From Rhizobium leguminosarum (lineage in GTDB: Bacteria; Pseudomonadota; Alphaproteobacteria; Rhizobiales; Rhizobiaceae), in contig NZ_JAGIOR010000003.1 of the NCBI RefSeq assembly GCF_017876795.1, positions 186,001 through 250,000 of the forward strand: 64,000 nt of DNA, written 5' to 3'. Within the stretch, counting starts at the first letter, position 1. Each line of letters starts with the position of its first letter. A model generated the notes under the pieces. That model worked only from the letters and a program-made list of their open reading frames with translations. It searched no databases and was not told the origin of the DNA. This document shows, piece by piece, positions 26,953 through 36,516 of the stretch. The position numbers and the translations under genes are program-made.

Positions 26953-27570
26953 ATGTCGTTGAAAGCCCTCGCTCTTAACGCCACACTGAAGGCCAGCGAT
27001 GTCAAGGAGGCGTCTTCGACCGACCGGATGATCGGTCTCATCGACAAGGCGCTGTCGGCCTATGACGTCAAGACCGAAGTGCTCCGGCTTGCCGATTTCA
27101 ACGTCAAGCCGGGCGTCACTTCAGACGAAGGCGCAGGCGACGACTGGCCTGATGTTCGCGCCAAGGTGCTCGCCGCTGACATCCTGATCATGGCGACACC
27201 GATCTGGCTCGGCCAGCCCTCCAGCGTCTGCAAGCGGGCGCTGGAGCGCATGGACGCCTTCCTCGATGAGACCGACGATCGGGGCCGAATGGTCTCCTAT
27301 GGCAGGGTTGCGGCCGTCGCCGTCGTCGGCAACGAGGACGGCGCCCATCATGTGTCGGCCGAGCTTTTCCAGGCGCTGAACGATGTCGGCTTCACCATTC
27401 CTGCCAGCGCCGTCGCCTATTGGGTCGGCGAGGCGATGGGTTCCACCAATTTTGTCGACCTCGACAAGGTTCCGAAGGTGGTGACGACGGCCGTCGACAT
27501 GCTGGCGCGCAACACGGCGCATCTGGCGGACCTGCTGAAAGCGAAGCAATATCCGGGCCAGGGCGGCTAA
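26953..27570 (+). CDS. NADPH-dependent FMN reductase / flavodoxin-fold protein
   Basis: A 205-residue flavodoxin-like protein. The first strand and loop (LKALALNATLKA, then SSTDRMIGLIDKAL) form the FMN phosphate-binding region. IMATPIWLGQPSSVCKRALERMD is the second flavin loop. A late GNEDGAHH motif is typical of the NAD(P)H:FMN reductase family. It probably reduces quinones or flavins for redox protection. The frame is open for 216 nt upstream, but the ATG at 26953 follows GGAGAGAG and begins the fold directly. The upstream region has a GGAAC-N16-GGTT sequence (26884-26908) that is one base off the EcfG consensus. Confidence 0.88.
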   Translation: MSLKALALNATLKASDVKEASSTDRMIGLIDKALSAYDVKTEVLRLADFNVKPGVTSDEGAGDDWPDVRAKVLAADILIMATPIWLGQPSSVCKRALERMDAFLDETDDRGRMVSYGRVAAVAVVGNEDGAHHVSAELFQALNDVGFTIPASAVAYWVGEAMGSTNFVDLDKVPKVVTTAVDMLARNTAHLADLLKAKQYPGQGG

Positions 27571-27870
27571 AACGCGCCGCATCGACGCCGTCGATGTTTC
27601 CAAACCATGTTATTTTTCAACGACTTGAATTGCGGTGGCAATAAACCTCTTGCCATATGCGCCATTTAGCGCTTTCATACACGACTAGTTTAATAGACTA
27701 TAGACGAGCGTGATTGTTCCGCTTGTGCATGTCCGGGGCTTCCGGCTCGGACATCGATCCTGCGGCAGGTGTCGAACGGCCGCATGAACCTCATCAACGC
27801 ATGATTCGCTGTTTTATGCGTTGAAACCTCGATCGACCCACGGTGCGGATGAAGCCGCAAAGGAGTTGCG
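27571..27870. other. 300-nt intergenic region with two inverted repeats
   Basis: No gene is seen between the FMN reductase and the FAD protein. Two perfect inverted repeats stand out: TGTCCG-N12-CGGACA (27730-27753) and TCAACGCAT-N13-ATGCGTTGA (27794-27824). The second ends 46 nt before the next start codon and could be an operator or a leader hairpin. AT-rich sequence around 27680-27710 could hold a promoter. Confidence 0.5.
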
Positions 27871-29277
27871 ATGACGGTTCAGGGACTTTTTTCGGCGCGC
27901 GCCAACGCGGCGGCGCAGATATCCGCGGTGCCGCGAATTGCCATCGTCGGGCGCGGCTTTTCCGGCATGATGACGGCGATCGCGCTGATGAAGACGCTGC
28001 GCGCGCCCTTCCATCTGCAGCTGTTCGATCCGAATTCGTCGGTCAGCGGCGGACAGGCGCTGGCGTCAGTCCGCGCCTCGACGATCCTCAACACCCGCGT
28101 GCGCGATCTCTCGGTCTCGGTCGGCGACAGCGACGATTTCAACGATTGGCTCTGCAGCAATGCCGCTTTCCGCGCCGCCGTGCCGGCCGCCATTCCCGGT
28201 TTCCGGCAGATCTTCGTGCCGAAGGAAATCTTCAGCGATTATGTCTACCAGCGCTTTTCCGAAGCGCTCGCCGCGCGCAAGGACATTACCGTCCAGGTCT
28301 GCAACGATCCGGTGGTGGCGATCCGCAGAAGCCACGGCAACCGTTTCCTGCTCGAAAGCGCCAACCCCGCCAATCCGTTGTTCGATACCGTGATGCTGGC
28401 CACCGGCTACGGCCTGAACGATCAGGATACCGGCGGCGAAGAGGCTTCGCCGGTCAGGGCCCAGCGCCTCGTGTCACGGCCGCATGCGGTGCTGCTCGGC
28501 AGCGGCATCCGGGTCGTCGACCAATTGCTGCAGCTGCGCGATTCCGGTTATGCCGGCCAGGTGACGATCATTTCCCGGCGCGGTTTCCTGCCCCAGAGCC
28601 ATACGCCGAATTCCGCCGATCCGGTATTCCCGGCCGAAGCGCTGCCTGAGAGCCTGCCCGACATCGTGCGCTTCATCCGCCAGGCCTGTCGCGAGGCTGA
28701 AGAAGAGGGCCGAAGCTGGCAATCGGTGATGAACGGCCTCAGGAAACATGCCCGTTCGCTCTGGCGCTCGCTGCCGGCGCGCGACAAGCACCAGTTCAAC
28801 CGGCACTTGAGGGCCATTTACGACAGCCACCGCAACCGCCTGCCGGAGGCCATGCACCTGCGCCTGAAACGCGAGCTTGCCGAAGGCCGCACGGTGCTGC
28901 GCCGGGGCCGAGCCGGCCGCCGGGGCCTGAGCGGCCTGTTCTTCACGCCGGCCGGTTCGTCTGCCGAAGAGGTCATCCATGCCGAGCGCATCATCGATTG
29001 CCGCTGTCAGGCGCCGGATCTTTCGGCGCCGCTGATTGAGAGCCTGTTTTCCGCCGGCCTCGCCATGCCCGACGAACTCTCGCTCGGGCTGGCGGTCAAT
29101 GCCCGCGGCGAGCCGTTCCTGGAGGACGGTTCGACCGTCGCCGGGCTCTTTGCCGTAGGTCCGCTCGGCCTCGGCAGCCTGCCCGATATCGACCTGGTGC
29201 CGGAAATCGTCTCGCAGGCCTATGCCGCTGCCGAGCGGGTCGGCGAGCGGTTCTACCCGCAGGTCAAGGCGGTCTGA
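27871..29277 (+). CDS. FAD/NAD(P)-binding protein (COG4529-like)
   Basis: A 468-residue flavoprotein. The N-terminal dinucleotide-binding motif is IAIVGRGFSGMMTAIALMKTL, slightly off the GxGxxG standard. A second Rossmann segment is VLLGSGIRVVDQLLQL, followed by RRGFLPQSH. A late VAGLFAVGPLGLGSLPDIDLVPE segment closes the FAD site. The family is widespread and poorly characterised, with proposed oxidoreductase or hydroxylase roles. The start has AAGGAG upstream. The downstream gene is a histidine kinase with its own stress-type promoter, so the two need not be co-regulated. Confidence 0.85.
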   Translation: MTVQGLFSARANAAAQISAVPRIAIVGRGFSGMMTAIALMKTLRAPFHLQLFDPNSSVSGGQALASVRASTILNTRVRDLSVSVGDSDDFNDWLCSNAAFRAAVPAAIPGFRQIFVPKEIFSDYVYQRFSEALAARKDITVQVCNDPVVAIRRSHGNRFLLESANPANPLFDTVMLATGYGLNDQDTGGEEASPVRAQRLVSRPHAVLLGSGIRVVDQLLQLRDSGYAGQVTIISRRGFLPQSHTPNSADPVFPAEALPESLPDIVRFIRQACREAEEEGRSWQSVMNGLRKHARSLWRSLPARDKHQFNRHLRAIYDSHRNRLPEAMHLRLKRELAEGRTVLRRGRAGRRGLSGLFFTPAGSSAEEVIHAERIIDCRCQAPDLSAPLIESLFSAGLAMPDELSLGLAVNARGEPFLEDGSTVAGLFAVGPLGLGSLPDIDLVPEIVSQAYAAAERVGERFYPQVKAV

Positions 29278-29293
29278 AAATTTGGGACTGCTC

Positions 29294-29319
29294 GGAACCA
29301 TCTGCACCACCGCTGCGTT
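29294..29319 (+). promoter_or_regulatory. EcfG-type general-stress promoter
   Basis: GGAAC (29294-29298), 17 nt, then CGTT (29316-29319): an exact fit to the EcfG consensus with the longer allowed spacer. The expected transcription start is near 29326, about 20 nt before the kinase start codon at 29348. Confidence 0.72.
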
Positions 29320-29347
29320 ATCCAGCGCTGGTGAGTAAGAGGGGCCG

Positions 29348-31276
29348 ATGGAAGTGCTGAATCGACAAGATACGACCCTTAACGACGAGGGGCGCTTTCG
29401 TCTTCTGGTCGATGCCATCACCGACTACGCCATCTATATGCTCAGTCCCGAAGGCATCGTCACCAGCTGGAATACCGGCGCTCAGCGCTTCAAAGGCTAC
29501 AAGCCTTCCGAAATTCTCGGCGAGCATTTTTCCCGTTTCTATCTGGAAGAGGACCGCGCCGCGGGCGTTCCAGAGCGCGCGCTTGCCACGGCGACGGAAC
29601 AGGGTCGGTTCGAGGGCGAAGGCTGGCGCCAGCGCAAGGATGGAAGCCGCTTCTGGGCGCATGTGATCATCGATCCGATCCGCCGTCCCTCCGGCGAGCT
29701 GATCGGCTATGCCAAGATCACCCGTGACCTGACCGAACGCAGGGCCGCCGAAAAGGCGATCCGCCAGAGCGAGGAACAGTTCCGCCGGCTGGTCCAGGGC
29801 GTCTCGGATTATGCGATCTATATGCTCGATCCCGACGGCAATGTCAGCAGCTGGAATTTCGGCGCCGAGCGGATCAAGGGCTATCGCCCGAAAGAAATCA
29901 TCGGCCGGCATTTCTCGACCTTCTATACTCCCGAGGACCGCGCCGCCGGCGTGCCGGAGATGGCGCTCGGCATCGCGCGCGCCGAAGGCCGGTTCGAGAG
30001 GGAAGGCTGGCGCGTCCGCAAGGACGGCACCCGTTTCTGGGCCAGCGTCGTCATCGATGTCATCCGCGACGACGACGGCGGTGTGCTCGGTTTCGCCAAG
30101 ATCACCCGCGATATCACCGAAAAGATGGAAACCCAGCGCGCGCTGGAGCAGGCGCGCGAAGAACTCTTCCAGTCGCAGAAGATGGAGGCGATCGGGCAAT
30201 TGACCGGTGGTATCGCCCATGATTTCAACAATCTGCTGATGGCTGTCCTCGGCAGTCTCGAAATTCTGAAGAAGCGCATGCCGCGGGATCTCTCGCTGAC
30301 ATCGCTGGTTGATAATGCCATGCAGGGTGCCCAGCGCGGCGCGGCCTTGACGCAGCGCATGCTTGCCTTTTCCCGCCGGCAGGAACTGCACATGGAGCCG
30401 ATCGACGTCTCCGGCCTGATGCGCGGCATGATGGATATGCTGAGCCGTTCGCTCGGCCCCCTCACCAGGATCGAGACCTCTTTCCCAGTCAGGCTGCCGA
30501 CGATCCTTACCGATCCGAACCAGCTGGAGATGGCGATCCTCAACCTCGTCGTCAACGCCCGCGACGCCATGCCGTCCGGCGGCCGGATCGTCCTTCGCGC
30601 GTCCGAGGAATCAGTGCCATCAGGCAAGGGTCCGCTGCCGCCTGGCCGCTATGTCCGCATAGCGGTGATCGATGAAGGCGAGGGCATGGATCCAAAGACG
30701 GTGGAGCAGGCAATTACGCCGTTCTTCACCACCAAGGGCGTCGGCAAGGGCACTGGTCTCGGGCTTTCGATGGTGCAGGGCCTTGCGTCCCAGTCCGGCG
30801 GCCGCCTCATGCTGAAGAGCAGTCTTGGCGAAGGCACCACGGCTGAATTGTGGTTCCCTGTCGTCATTGTCGAGCGGGCAGCCGAGGTCGCTGTAGGCCT
30901 GCCGCAACGCGCGGAAAATGCGTCGCGCCGGCTGCGCATCGTCGCCGTCGATGACGATGGTCTGGTCCTGATGAATACGACGCTGATGCTGGAGGATCTC
31001 GGTCACACCGTATTCGAGGCGATGGCGGGTCCCGAGGCGCTTGAGATCCTGCGCAGGCAGCCGGTCGATCTGGTGATTTGCGACCATGCCATGCCGCGCA
31101 TGACGGGGGCTGAACTCGCAGAGGCGATCCGCGAGGAATGGCCCGAGATGCCGATCATTCTCGCAACCGGTTACGCCGAACTCCCCGAAGGAACCGGCAT
31201 CGCCAATCTTCCCCGCCTCGGCAAGCCCTTCTCGCAGACCCAGCTCGCCGATGCGATCAGCCGGGTCGCTTCTTAA
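29348..31276 (+). CDS. PAS-PAS hybrid histidine kinase with C-terminal receiver
   Basis: A 642-residue soluble sensor kinase with no membrane segment. Two tandem PAS domains (about residues 13-130 and 140-258) look like an internal duplication: both contain DYAIYML, SWN, GAxRxKGY and a GRFE(G/R)EGWR segment. The phospho-acceptor helix has H291 in GGIAHDFNN. The ATPase domain has NLVVNARDAM (N box) and GKGTGLGLSMV (G box). The C-terminal receiver (about 528-642) keeps the acidic pair, D579 in LVICDH and the final KPF lysine. Cytoplasmic PAS sensors of this type read redox, light or small ligands; the cofactor is unknown. A GGAAC-N17-CGTT promoter suggests control by the general stress sigma factor. 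Confidence 0.93.
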   Translation: MEVLNRQDTTLNDEGRFRLLVDAITDYAIYMLSPEGIVTSWNTGAQRFKGYKPSEILGEHFSRFYLEEDRAAGVPERALATATEQGRFEGEGWRQRKDGSRFWAHVIIDPIRRPSGELIGYAKITRDLTERRAAEKAIRQSEEQFRRLVQGVSDYAIYMLDPDGNVSSWNFGAERIKGYRPKEIIGRHFSTFYTPEDRAAGVPEMALGIARAEGRFEREGWRVRKDGTRFWASVVIDVIRDDDGGVLGFAKITRDITEKMETQRALEQAREELFQSQKMEAIGQLTGGIAHDFNNLLMAVLGSLEILKKRMPRDLSLTSLVDNAMQGAQRGAALTQRMLAFSRRQELHMEPIDVSGLMRGMMDMLSRSLGPLTRIETSFPVRLPTILTDPNQLEMAILNLVVNARDAMPSGGRIVLRASEESVPSGKGPLPPGRYVRIAVIDEGEGMDPKTVEQAITPFFTTKGVGKGTGLGLSMVQGLASQSGGRLMLKSSLGEGTTAELWFPVVIVERAAEVAVGLPQRAENASRRLRIVAVDDDGLVLMNTTLMLEDLGHTVFEAMAGPEALEILRRQPVDLVICDHAMPRMTGAELAEAIREEWPEMPIILATGYAELPEGTGIANLPRLGKPFSQTQLADAISRVAS

Positions 31277-31349
31277 GAAGCACGAGCGGCGGCGCCCAAT
31301 TCTCAGCTGCGTTACGACTTGGTCCGGCGAACGTCTCGGAGCGTCTGCG

Positions 31350-32510
31350 CTACGCGCGACGCGTCTCGTCGCCATTATCTGGGATGACAGCGCGGTCGGC
31401 CCCGGCCGTGGCTGAAGTTGCGCCGCTGAGGAGGCGCTTTTCGGTCTCTTGCAGGTCAAGGATCGCGCGTTCGATCCGCTCAGGCGAAGAATCGCGTGCG
31501 GTTACGCGCCACCGGTGCTGCTGCCACAAGCCGACGAGCAGGCGTCGGCTCGGGACTTCGATCGTCTCATGAAGGAACCACGCTCCCCCCACCGCAACGA
31601 AAAGCGCTACCGCGATGAGCGCCGGTTCCGGCATCACAGTCTCAAAAGTCCGATGCACCAGGAACATTATGGGGACGTGGAAAAGATAGAGTGAGAAGCT
31701 GATCGTCCCTAGAAACCTGACAGGTGTCGCTGCCAGGACATAGGCTGCGATGGGAGGTTGTCGCGCGACGAGCGCCACGATGACGGCTGCGGCGACCGCA
31801 CTTTGCAGGCTCCAAAATTCGGGGGAAAAACCGGGCACGAGATGCCTGTAAGCGAAGAACACCGCCAGAAGCAACAGCGTGAAAATTCCGGTAAGGGCGG
31901 ATGGCGTCCATTGATCCCAGTAGGAATGCATCTTCCCGGCAAGTGCGCCGAAAAGAAAGTAAGGGAGCTTGGAAACGAGCACGATTCCAGGCCCTGGCAA
32001 TTCAAGCAGACCATCCACGACGACGACCACTGCGAAGCCGACGATCACGCCGCTATAGCGGTGCGGGCGGGCTAAGCAAAGCCATAGGATTGGGAACAGC
32101 AGATAGAATTGAATTTCGGGTGGAATTGACCAGAAAACGCCACTTGAGCCCAGCAGAAACACATGGCGCACGAAGTCCATGCCGACGATGATCGGCTGAA
32201 CGAAGTTTAGATCCTTTATGCCGGACAGCATCGCCACGAGCAGAACGGCAGCCAGATAAACCGGATAGATGCGGGCAAAGCGGCTCACCAGAAAATCCAG
32301 GACGTTTTCTCTGGTCACCGGCCGCGAGCCGTAGAGATGGGCCATCAGAAAGCCGCTGAGGGCAAAGAACAAGCCGACGGCTTCGCTGCCTATGGTCGTT
32401 AAATGCGCGGATGCAGTCGGAAAGATAAGTCCGACATGGGCTTGAACGACCAGCAGCGCGGCGATGCCGCGCAGGCCATCGAGACTGGGAATGTAATCCG
32501 GCCGGTTCAT
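31350..32510 (-). CDS. Membrane acyltransferase (acyltransferase-3 family)
   Basis: A 386-residue polytopic protein. It opens IPSLDGLRGIAALLVVQAHVG, the defining motif of the acyltransferase-3 (OafA/NodX/ExoZ-like) family, with the catalytic-type His in QAH. FFALSGFLMAHL and VSRFARIYPVYL follow in the usual order, with about ten membrane helices. Such enzymes acetylate or otherwise acylate lipopolysaccharide O-antigen, exopolysaccharide or Nod factors at the inner membrane. The actual acceptor is unknown. It lies 131 nt beyond SURF1 on the same strand but is functionally unrelated. The C-terminal 50 residues are an unstructured charged tail. Confidence 0.9.
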   Translation of the reverse strand: MNRPDYIPSLDGLRGIAALLVVQAHVGLIFPTASAHLTTIGSEAVGLFFALSGFLMAHLYGSRPVTRENVLDFLVSRFARIYPVYLAAVLLVAMLSGIKDLNFVQPIIVGMDFVRHVFLLGSSGVFWSIPPEIQFYLLFPILWLCLARPHRYSGVIVGFAVVVVVDGLLELPGPGIVLVSKLPYFLFGALAGKMHSYWDQWTPSALTGIFTLLLLAVFFAYRHLVPGFSPEFWSLQSAVAAAVIVALVARQPPIAAYVLAATPVRFLGTISFSLYLFHVPIMFLVHRTFETVMPEPALIAVALFVAVGGAWFLHETIEVPSRRLLVGLWQQHRWRVTARDSSPERIERAILDLQETEKRLLSGATSATAGADRAVIPDNGDETRRA

Positions 32511-32641
32511 GTGCAGCTTTATATATTCTGTTCGGGTAAGAAATATCGGACATCGCTTTACACGATGTTAATCCGGTTGCGTTCACGCCGCCCGGCGCAA
32601 CCCCTTGCCGGAGCACTCGCCAAGCGACAGTGAGTTCCGGC

Positions 32642-33400
32642 CTACTCCCGGCCGCCTCTTCCGATCTCGCCGCGAAGAATGAACACCAGCAATGCCAGCA
32701 CCATCGCCGCCAGCCCGTACCAGGTGATCGCATAGACGAGATGGTTGTTGGGGAAATGGATGATCGTCAGGCCGCCGACAGGCAGGCCGCCCGGGTTGGC
32801 GGTCGCATCCGCATCGATGAAATAGGGAGCGACCGCACTGAGACCGCGCTTTTGCGCGATTGCCGCGACATCGCGCGAATACCATCGGTCGGCGGCGATG
32901 TCATTGGATTGCAGCAGCGATCCCTTCGGCTCGCTCATCCGCATCAGCCCGGTGATCTCGATGATGCCTGACGGTTCGCCGTCGCGGCGTGTGGCCGGAT
33001 CGCGTCGGTCTGTCGGAACAAAGCCGCGATTGACGAGAATGACCGTGCCGTCGGCAAGCATCAGGGGCGTCATCACCCAATAGCCCGAGCCGAGCGCCGT
33101 CGAGGCATAGACCAGCGTCTCCTTGTCGTTTGCCAGCGTCCCGGCGGCGCTGACCCGCCGATATTCGTCATCGGCGGCATTGACCTTGTCCCACTCGGCG
33201 CGCGCCGGGGCCGGCAGGGGTGCGGCATGCAGACGCTGGTCGACGCGGGCGATGAGATCACGCTTCCAGGCGAGCCGCTGCACTTGCCAGGTGCCGAGAG
33301 CTGCGAGACCTGCGGCAAGCAATACCAGGCAGACGCAGAAGATCGCGCGTTTTGCCGGCGAAGGCTGCTTTTCTGACTTGTCCGAGGGAGCCTTGCTCAT
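32642..33400 (-). CDS. SURF1-family oxidase assembly factor
   Basis: A 252-residue SURF1 protein with one membrane helix at each end (about residues 17-38 and 225-245) and the conserved GTWQVQRLAWK motif after the first. The central domain has VYASTALGSGYWVMTPL and ILVNRGFVP. C-terminal GLPVGGLTIIHFPNNHLVYAITWYG is classic. SURF1 helps insert heme into subunit I of heme-copper oxidases. Here it follows cyoD by 46 nt, so it is probably the quinol-oxidase version (Surf1q) made in the same operon. Confidence 0.93.
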   Translation of the reverse strand: MSKAPSDKSEKQPSPAKRAIFCVCLVLLAAGLAALGTWQVQRLAWKRDLIARVDQRLHAAPLPAPARAEWDKVNAADDEYRRVSAAGTLANDKETLVYASTALGSGYWVMTPLMLADGTVILVNRGFVPTDRRDPATRRDGEPSGIIEITGLMRMSEPKGSLLQSNDIAADRWYSRDVAAIAQKRGLSAVAPYFIDADATANPGGLPVGGLTIIHFPNNHLVYAITWYGLAAMVLALLVFILRGEIGRGGRE

Positions 33401-33446
33401 CGGCCGGGTCGATGCCGGCGGCGCTGCCGCCGGCCTTTCCTAACGA

Positions 33447-33848
33447 TCACGGCATGTTCTTCATCATCTCGGGGCTCATCGGCATCATGTTGGAGTTCAG
33501 ATGATGCATGACCCAGAGCGAACCGGAGAGCGCGATGGCGACGATGATGATGGTGAAGATCAGCGCCATCATCGTCCAGCCGCCCTCGCTTCTTGGATTC
33601 ATATGCAGGAAGAAGACCATATGGACGACGATCTGGATGGCGGCGAGGCCCATCACCAGCACCGCCGTCACCGCCGGGCTGTCGAACACGCCGGCCATGA
33701 CAAGCCAGAAGGGAATGGCTGTCAGGATGACGGAGAGCACAAAGCCCGTCATGTAGCTGCGGAAGGTGCCGTGGCCGGCCTGATGGCCGTGGCTGTGGCC
33801 ATGATGCGCCTCGTGCGCATCCTCATGGGCGGGTGCTTGCGAACTCAT
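33447..33848 (-). CDS. cyoD: Cytochrome o ubiquinol oxidase subunit IV
   Basis: A 133-residue protein with a His-rich cytoplasmic N-terminus (HEDAHEAHHGHSHGHQAGHG) and three membrane helices, ending in a Met-rich tail (MMPMSPEMMKNMP). The helix pattern with HMVFFLHM is typical of CyoD, which stabilises the CuB site during assembly. The start codon overlaps the cyoC stop as ATGA. The His and Met runs are heavier than in E. coli CyoD and could hold copper (inference). Confidence 0.94.
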   Translation of the reverse strand: MSSQAPAHEDAHEAHHGHSHGHQAGHGTFRSYMTGFVLSVILTAIPFWLVMAGVFDSPAVTAVLVMGLAAIQIVVHMVFFLHMNPRSEGGWTMMALIFTIIIVAIALSGSLWVMHHLNSNMMPMSPEMMKNMP

Positions 33849-34471
33849 CCGAGGACTCCCAGCAGATAGACGAAGGAAAAGACGCCGATCCAGACGACGT
33901 CAAGGAAGTGCCAGAACATCGAAAGGCACATCAGGCGGCGGCGGTTGGCTTCGACCAGCCCGTGCATCGACACCTGCACCATCAGCGTGATCAGCCAGAT
34001 GATGCCGAAGGTGACGTGCAGCCCGTGCGTGCCGACCAGCGTGAAGAAGGAGGAGAGGAAGGCGCTGCGCGTCGGCCCGGAGCCTTCATGGATCAGGTGG
34101 ATGAACTCATAGAGCTCGAGCCCGATGAAGGCCGCGCCGAACAGGCCGGTGACGGCGAGCCAGAACAGCGTTTCCGCCTTGGCGTTGCGCTCCATCTGCA
34201 GCATGGCGAAGCCATAGGTGATCGACGAGAGGAGCAGCATCGAGGTGTTGAGGGCAACGATCGGCAGATCGAAGAGATCGGCCGGCGACGGACCGGCGGC
34301 ATAATTGCGGCCGAGCACGCCGTGCGTGGCAAACAGCACCGCAAAGATCAGGCAGTCGCTCATCAGGTAGAGCCAGAAGCCGAGATTGGTGCTGTTTTCC
34401 GGATGATGGTCTTCCGTCAGGTAGAATTCAGGCTTTTCGGCCGTGTCGATGGTCTGATCGCTCATGGTCAT
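33845..34471 (-). CDS. cyoC: Cytochrome o ubiquinol oxidase subunit III
   Basis: A 208-residue subunit with five membrane helices. NLGFWLYLMSDCLIFAVLFATHGVL, LYEFIHLI and TLVGTHGLHVTFG are subunit III motifs. The much longer open frame upstream runs antiparallel to conserved cyoB sequence, so it was trimmed. The ATG at 34471 shares one base with the cyoB stop (TAATG), which signals coupling. A second ATG 6 nt in is also possible. It works with cyoA, B and D in the heme-copper oxidase. Confidence 0.94.
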   Translation of the reverse strand: MTMSDQTIDTAEKPEFYLTEDHHPENSTNLGFWLYLMSDCLIFAVLFATHGVLGRNYAAGPSPADLFDLPIVALNTSMLLLSSITYGFAMLQMERNAKAETLFWLAVTGLFGAAFIGLELYEFIHLIHEGSGPTRSAFLSSFFTLVGTHGLHVTFGIIWLITLMVQVSMHGLVEANRRRLMCLSMFWHFLDVVWIGVFSFVYLLGVLG

Positions 34472-36474
34472 TACACCTGCTCGGCAAGCAGCGCCGTGCG
34501 CTTGCCTTCCGTTTCGGTCACCTCTTCGGTGGGAATATAGAAGTCGCGCCGGTAGTTGAAGGTATGGCCGATCGCGACGACCAGCAGGCCGACGAAGGAG
34601 AGGACGACCAGCCACCACATATACCAGATCAGGCCGAAGGCGAGGGCGACGCTGATGCCTGAGAGGATGGCGCCGGTGCCGGTATTCTTCGGCATGTGGA
34701 TCGGCCGGAAGCCTTCCAGCGGACGCCCATAACCACGGTTCTTCATGTCGTACCAGCTGTCATGGTCGTGGACGACGGGCGTGAAGGCAAAGTTGTAATC
34801 CGGCGGCGGCGAAGAGGTCGACCATTCCAGCGTGCGGCCGTCCCACGGATCGCCGCTGTCGTCGCGCAGTTCCTCGCGCTTCATGAAGCTGACGACGATC
34901 TGGATCAGGAAGGCGGCAATGCCAAGCGCGATCAGGCCGACGCCGAAGGCGGCGATGATGAACCAGATCTGCAGCGACGGGTCATCGAACTGGTTCATGC
35001 GGCGGGTGACGCCCATCAGGCCGAGCACATAGAGCGGCATGAAGGCGAACCAGAAGCCGATCTGCCAGAACCAGAAGCTCATCTTGCCCCAGAAGGGATC
35101 GAGCTTGAAGCCGAAGGCCTTCGGGAACCAGTAGTTCACGCCGGCGAACATGCCGAAGAGAACGCCGCCGATGATGACATTGTGGAAGTGGGCGATGAGG
35201 AACAGCGAATTGTGCAGCACGAAATCGGCCGGCGGCACGGCAAGCATGACGCCGGTCATGCCGCCGATGACGAAGGTCACCATAAAGCCGACCGTCCACA
35301 GCATCGGCACCTCAAAGCGGATGCGGCCACGATACATGGTGAACAGCCAGTTGAAGATCTTCGCCCCGGTCGGGATCGAGATGATCATCGTGGTGATGCC
35401 GAAGAAGGAGTTGACGGAAGCACCCGAGCCCATCGTGAAGAAGTGGTGCAGCCAGACGATGTAGGACAGGATCATGATCACGCAGGTCGCGTAGACCATC
35501 GAGGCGTAGCCGAAGAGGCGTTTTCCCGAGAAGGTGGCGACGACTTCCGAGAAGATGCCGAAGGCCGGCAGCACCAGAATGTAGACCTCCGGATGGCCCC
35601 AGATCCAGATGAGGTTGATGTACATCATCGGATTGCCGCCGAGGTCGTTGGTGAAGAAGTTCGTGCCGGCGTAGCGGTCGAGCGACAGCAGGGCGAGCGT
35701 TGCCGTCAGGATCGGGAAGGAGGCGACGATCAGCACGTTGGTGCAGAGCGCCGTCCAGGTGAAGACCGGCATCTTCATGAAGGTCATGCCGGGCGCGCGC
35801 ATCTTGACGATGGTGGCGATCAGGTTGATGCCCGACAGCGTCGTTCCGACGCCGGCCACCTGCAGACCCCAGATGTAATAGTCGACGCCGACGCCCGGAC
35901 TGTAGGCGGCGCCCGACAGCGGCGGATAGGCGAGCCAGCCGGTCTGGGCGAATTCGCCGATGAACAGCGACAGCATGATGATGATCGCGCCGGCGGTGGT
36001 CATCCAGAAGGAGAAGTTGTTGAGGAAGGGGAAGGAGACGTCGCGCGCGCCGATCTGCAGCGGCACCACGAAGTTCATCAAGCCGGTGACGAAGGGCATC
36101 GCCACGAAGAAGATCATGATGACGCCGTGGGCGGTGAACACCTGATCGTAATGGTGCGGCGGCAGATAGCCCTCCGAACCATTAAAGGCGATCGCCTGCT
36201 GCACACGCATCAGGATGGCGTCGGAGAAGCCGCGCAGCAGCATGATGACGGCGAGGATGACATACATGATGCCGATCTTCTTGTGATCGACGCTGCAGAT
36301 CCAGTCGTTCCAGAGCGGACCCCAGAACTTGAAATAGCTGATGAGGCCAAGCACCGCGATGGCGCCGATGACGACGCCGATGAAGGTCACGACCAGGATC
36401 GGCTCGTGATAGGGGATGGCATCGAGGGTCAACCGGCCGAAGACGAACTTCAGGAGGTCAGGATTGGAAAACAT
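34471..36474 (-). CDS. cyoB: Cytochrome o ubiquinol oxidase subunit I
   Basis: A 667-residue heme-copper oxidase subunit I with about 15 membrane helices. It oxidises ubiquinol, reduces oxygen to water and pumps protons. Visible are [11 protein letters not shown] (low-spin heme ligand), [15 protein letters not shown] (CuB histidine and cross-linked tyrosine), [13 protein letters not shown] (two CuB histidines) and [13 protein letters not shown] (heme ligands). Length matches CyoB. It sits second in cyoABCD. Terminal quinol oxidases of the bo3 type serve high-oxygen or acid conditions in rhizobia (known for R. etli). Confidence 0.97.
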   Translation of the reverse strand: MFSNPDLLKFVFGRLTLDAIPYHEPILVVTFIGVVIGAIAVLGLISYFKFWGPLWNDWICSVDHKKIGIMYVILAVIMLLRGFSDAILMRVQQAIAFNGSEGYLPPHHYDQVFTAHGVIMIFFVAMPFVTGLMNFVVPLQIGARDVSFPFLNNFSFWMTTAGAIIIMLSLFIGEFAQTGWLAYPPLSGAAYSPGVGVDYYIWGLQVAGVGTTLSGINLIATIVKMRAPGMTFMKMPVFTWTALCTNVLIVASFPILTATLALLSLDRYAGTNFFTNDLGGNPMMYINLIWIWGHPEVYILVLPAFGIFSEVVATFSGKRLFGYASMVYATCVIMILSYIVWLHHFFTMGSGASVNSFFGITTMIISIPTGAKIFNWLFTMYRGRIRFEVPMLWTVGFMVTFVIGGMTGVMLAVPPADFVLHNSLFLIAHFHNVIIGGVLFGMFAGVNYWFPKAFGFKLDPFWGKMSFWFWQIGFWFAFMPLYVLGLMGVTRRMNQFDDPSLQIWFIIAAFGVGLIALGIAAFLIQIVVSFMKREELRDDSGDPWDGRTLEWSTSSPPPDYNFAFTPVVHDHDSWYDMKNRGYGRPLEGFRPIHMPKNTGTGAILSGISVALAFGLIWYMWWLVVLSFVGLLVVAIGHTFNYRRDFYIPTEEVTETEGKRTALLAEQV

Positions 36475-36516
36475 GGAACAACCCGTTCATTATGTCTTGC
36501 GACGCAAAGCGCCAGG

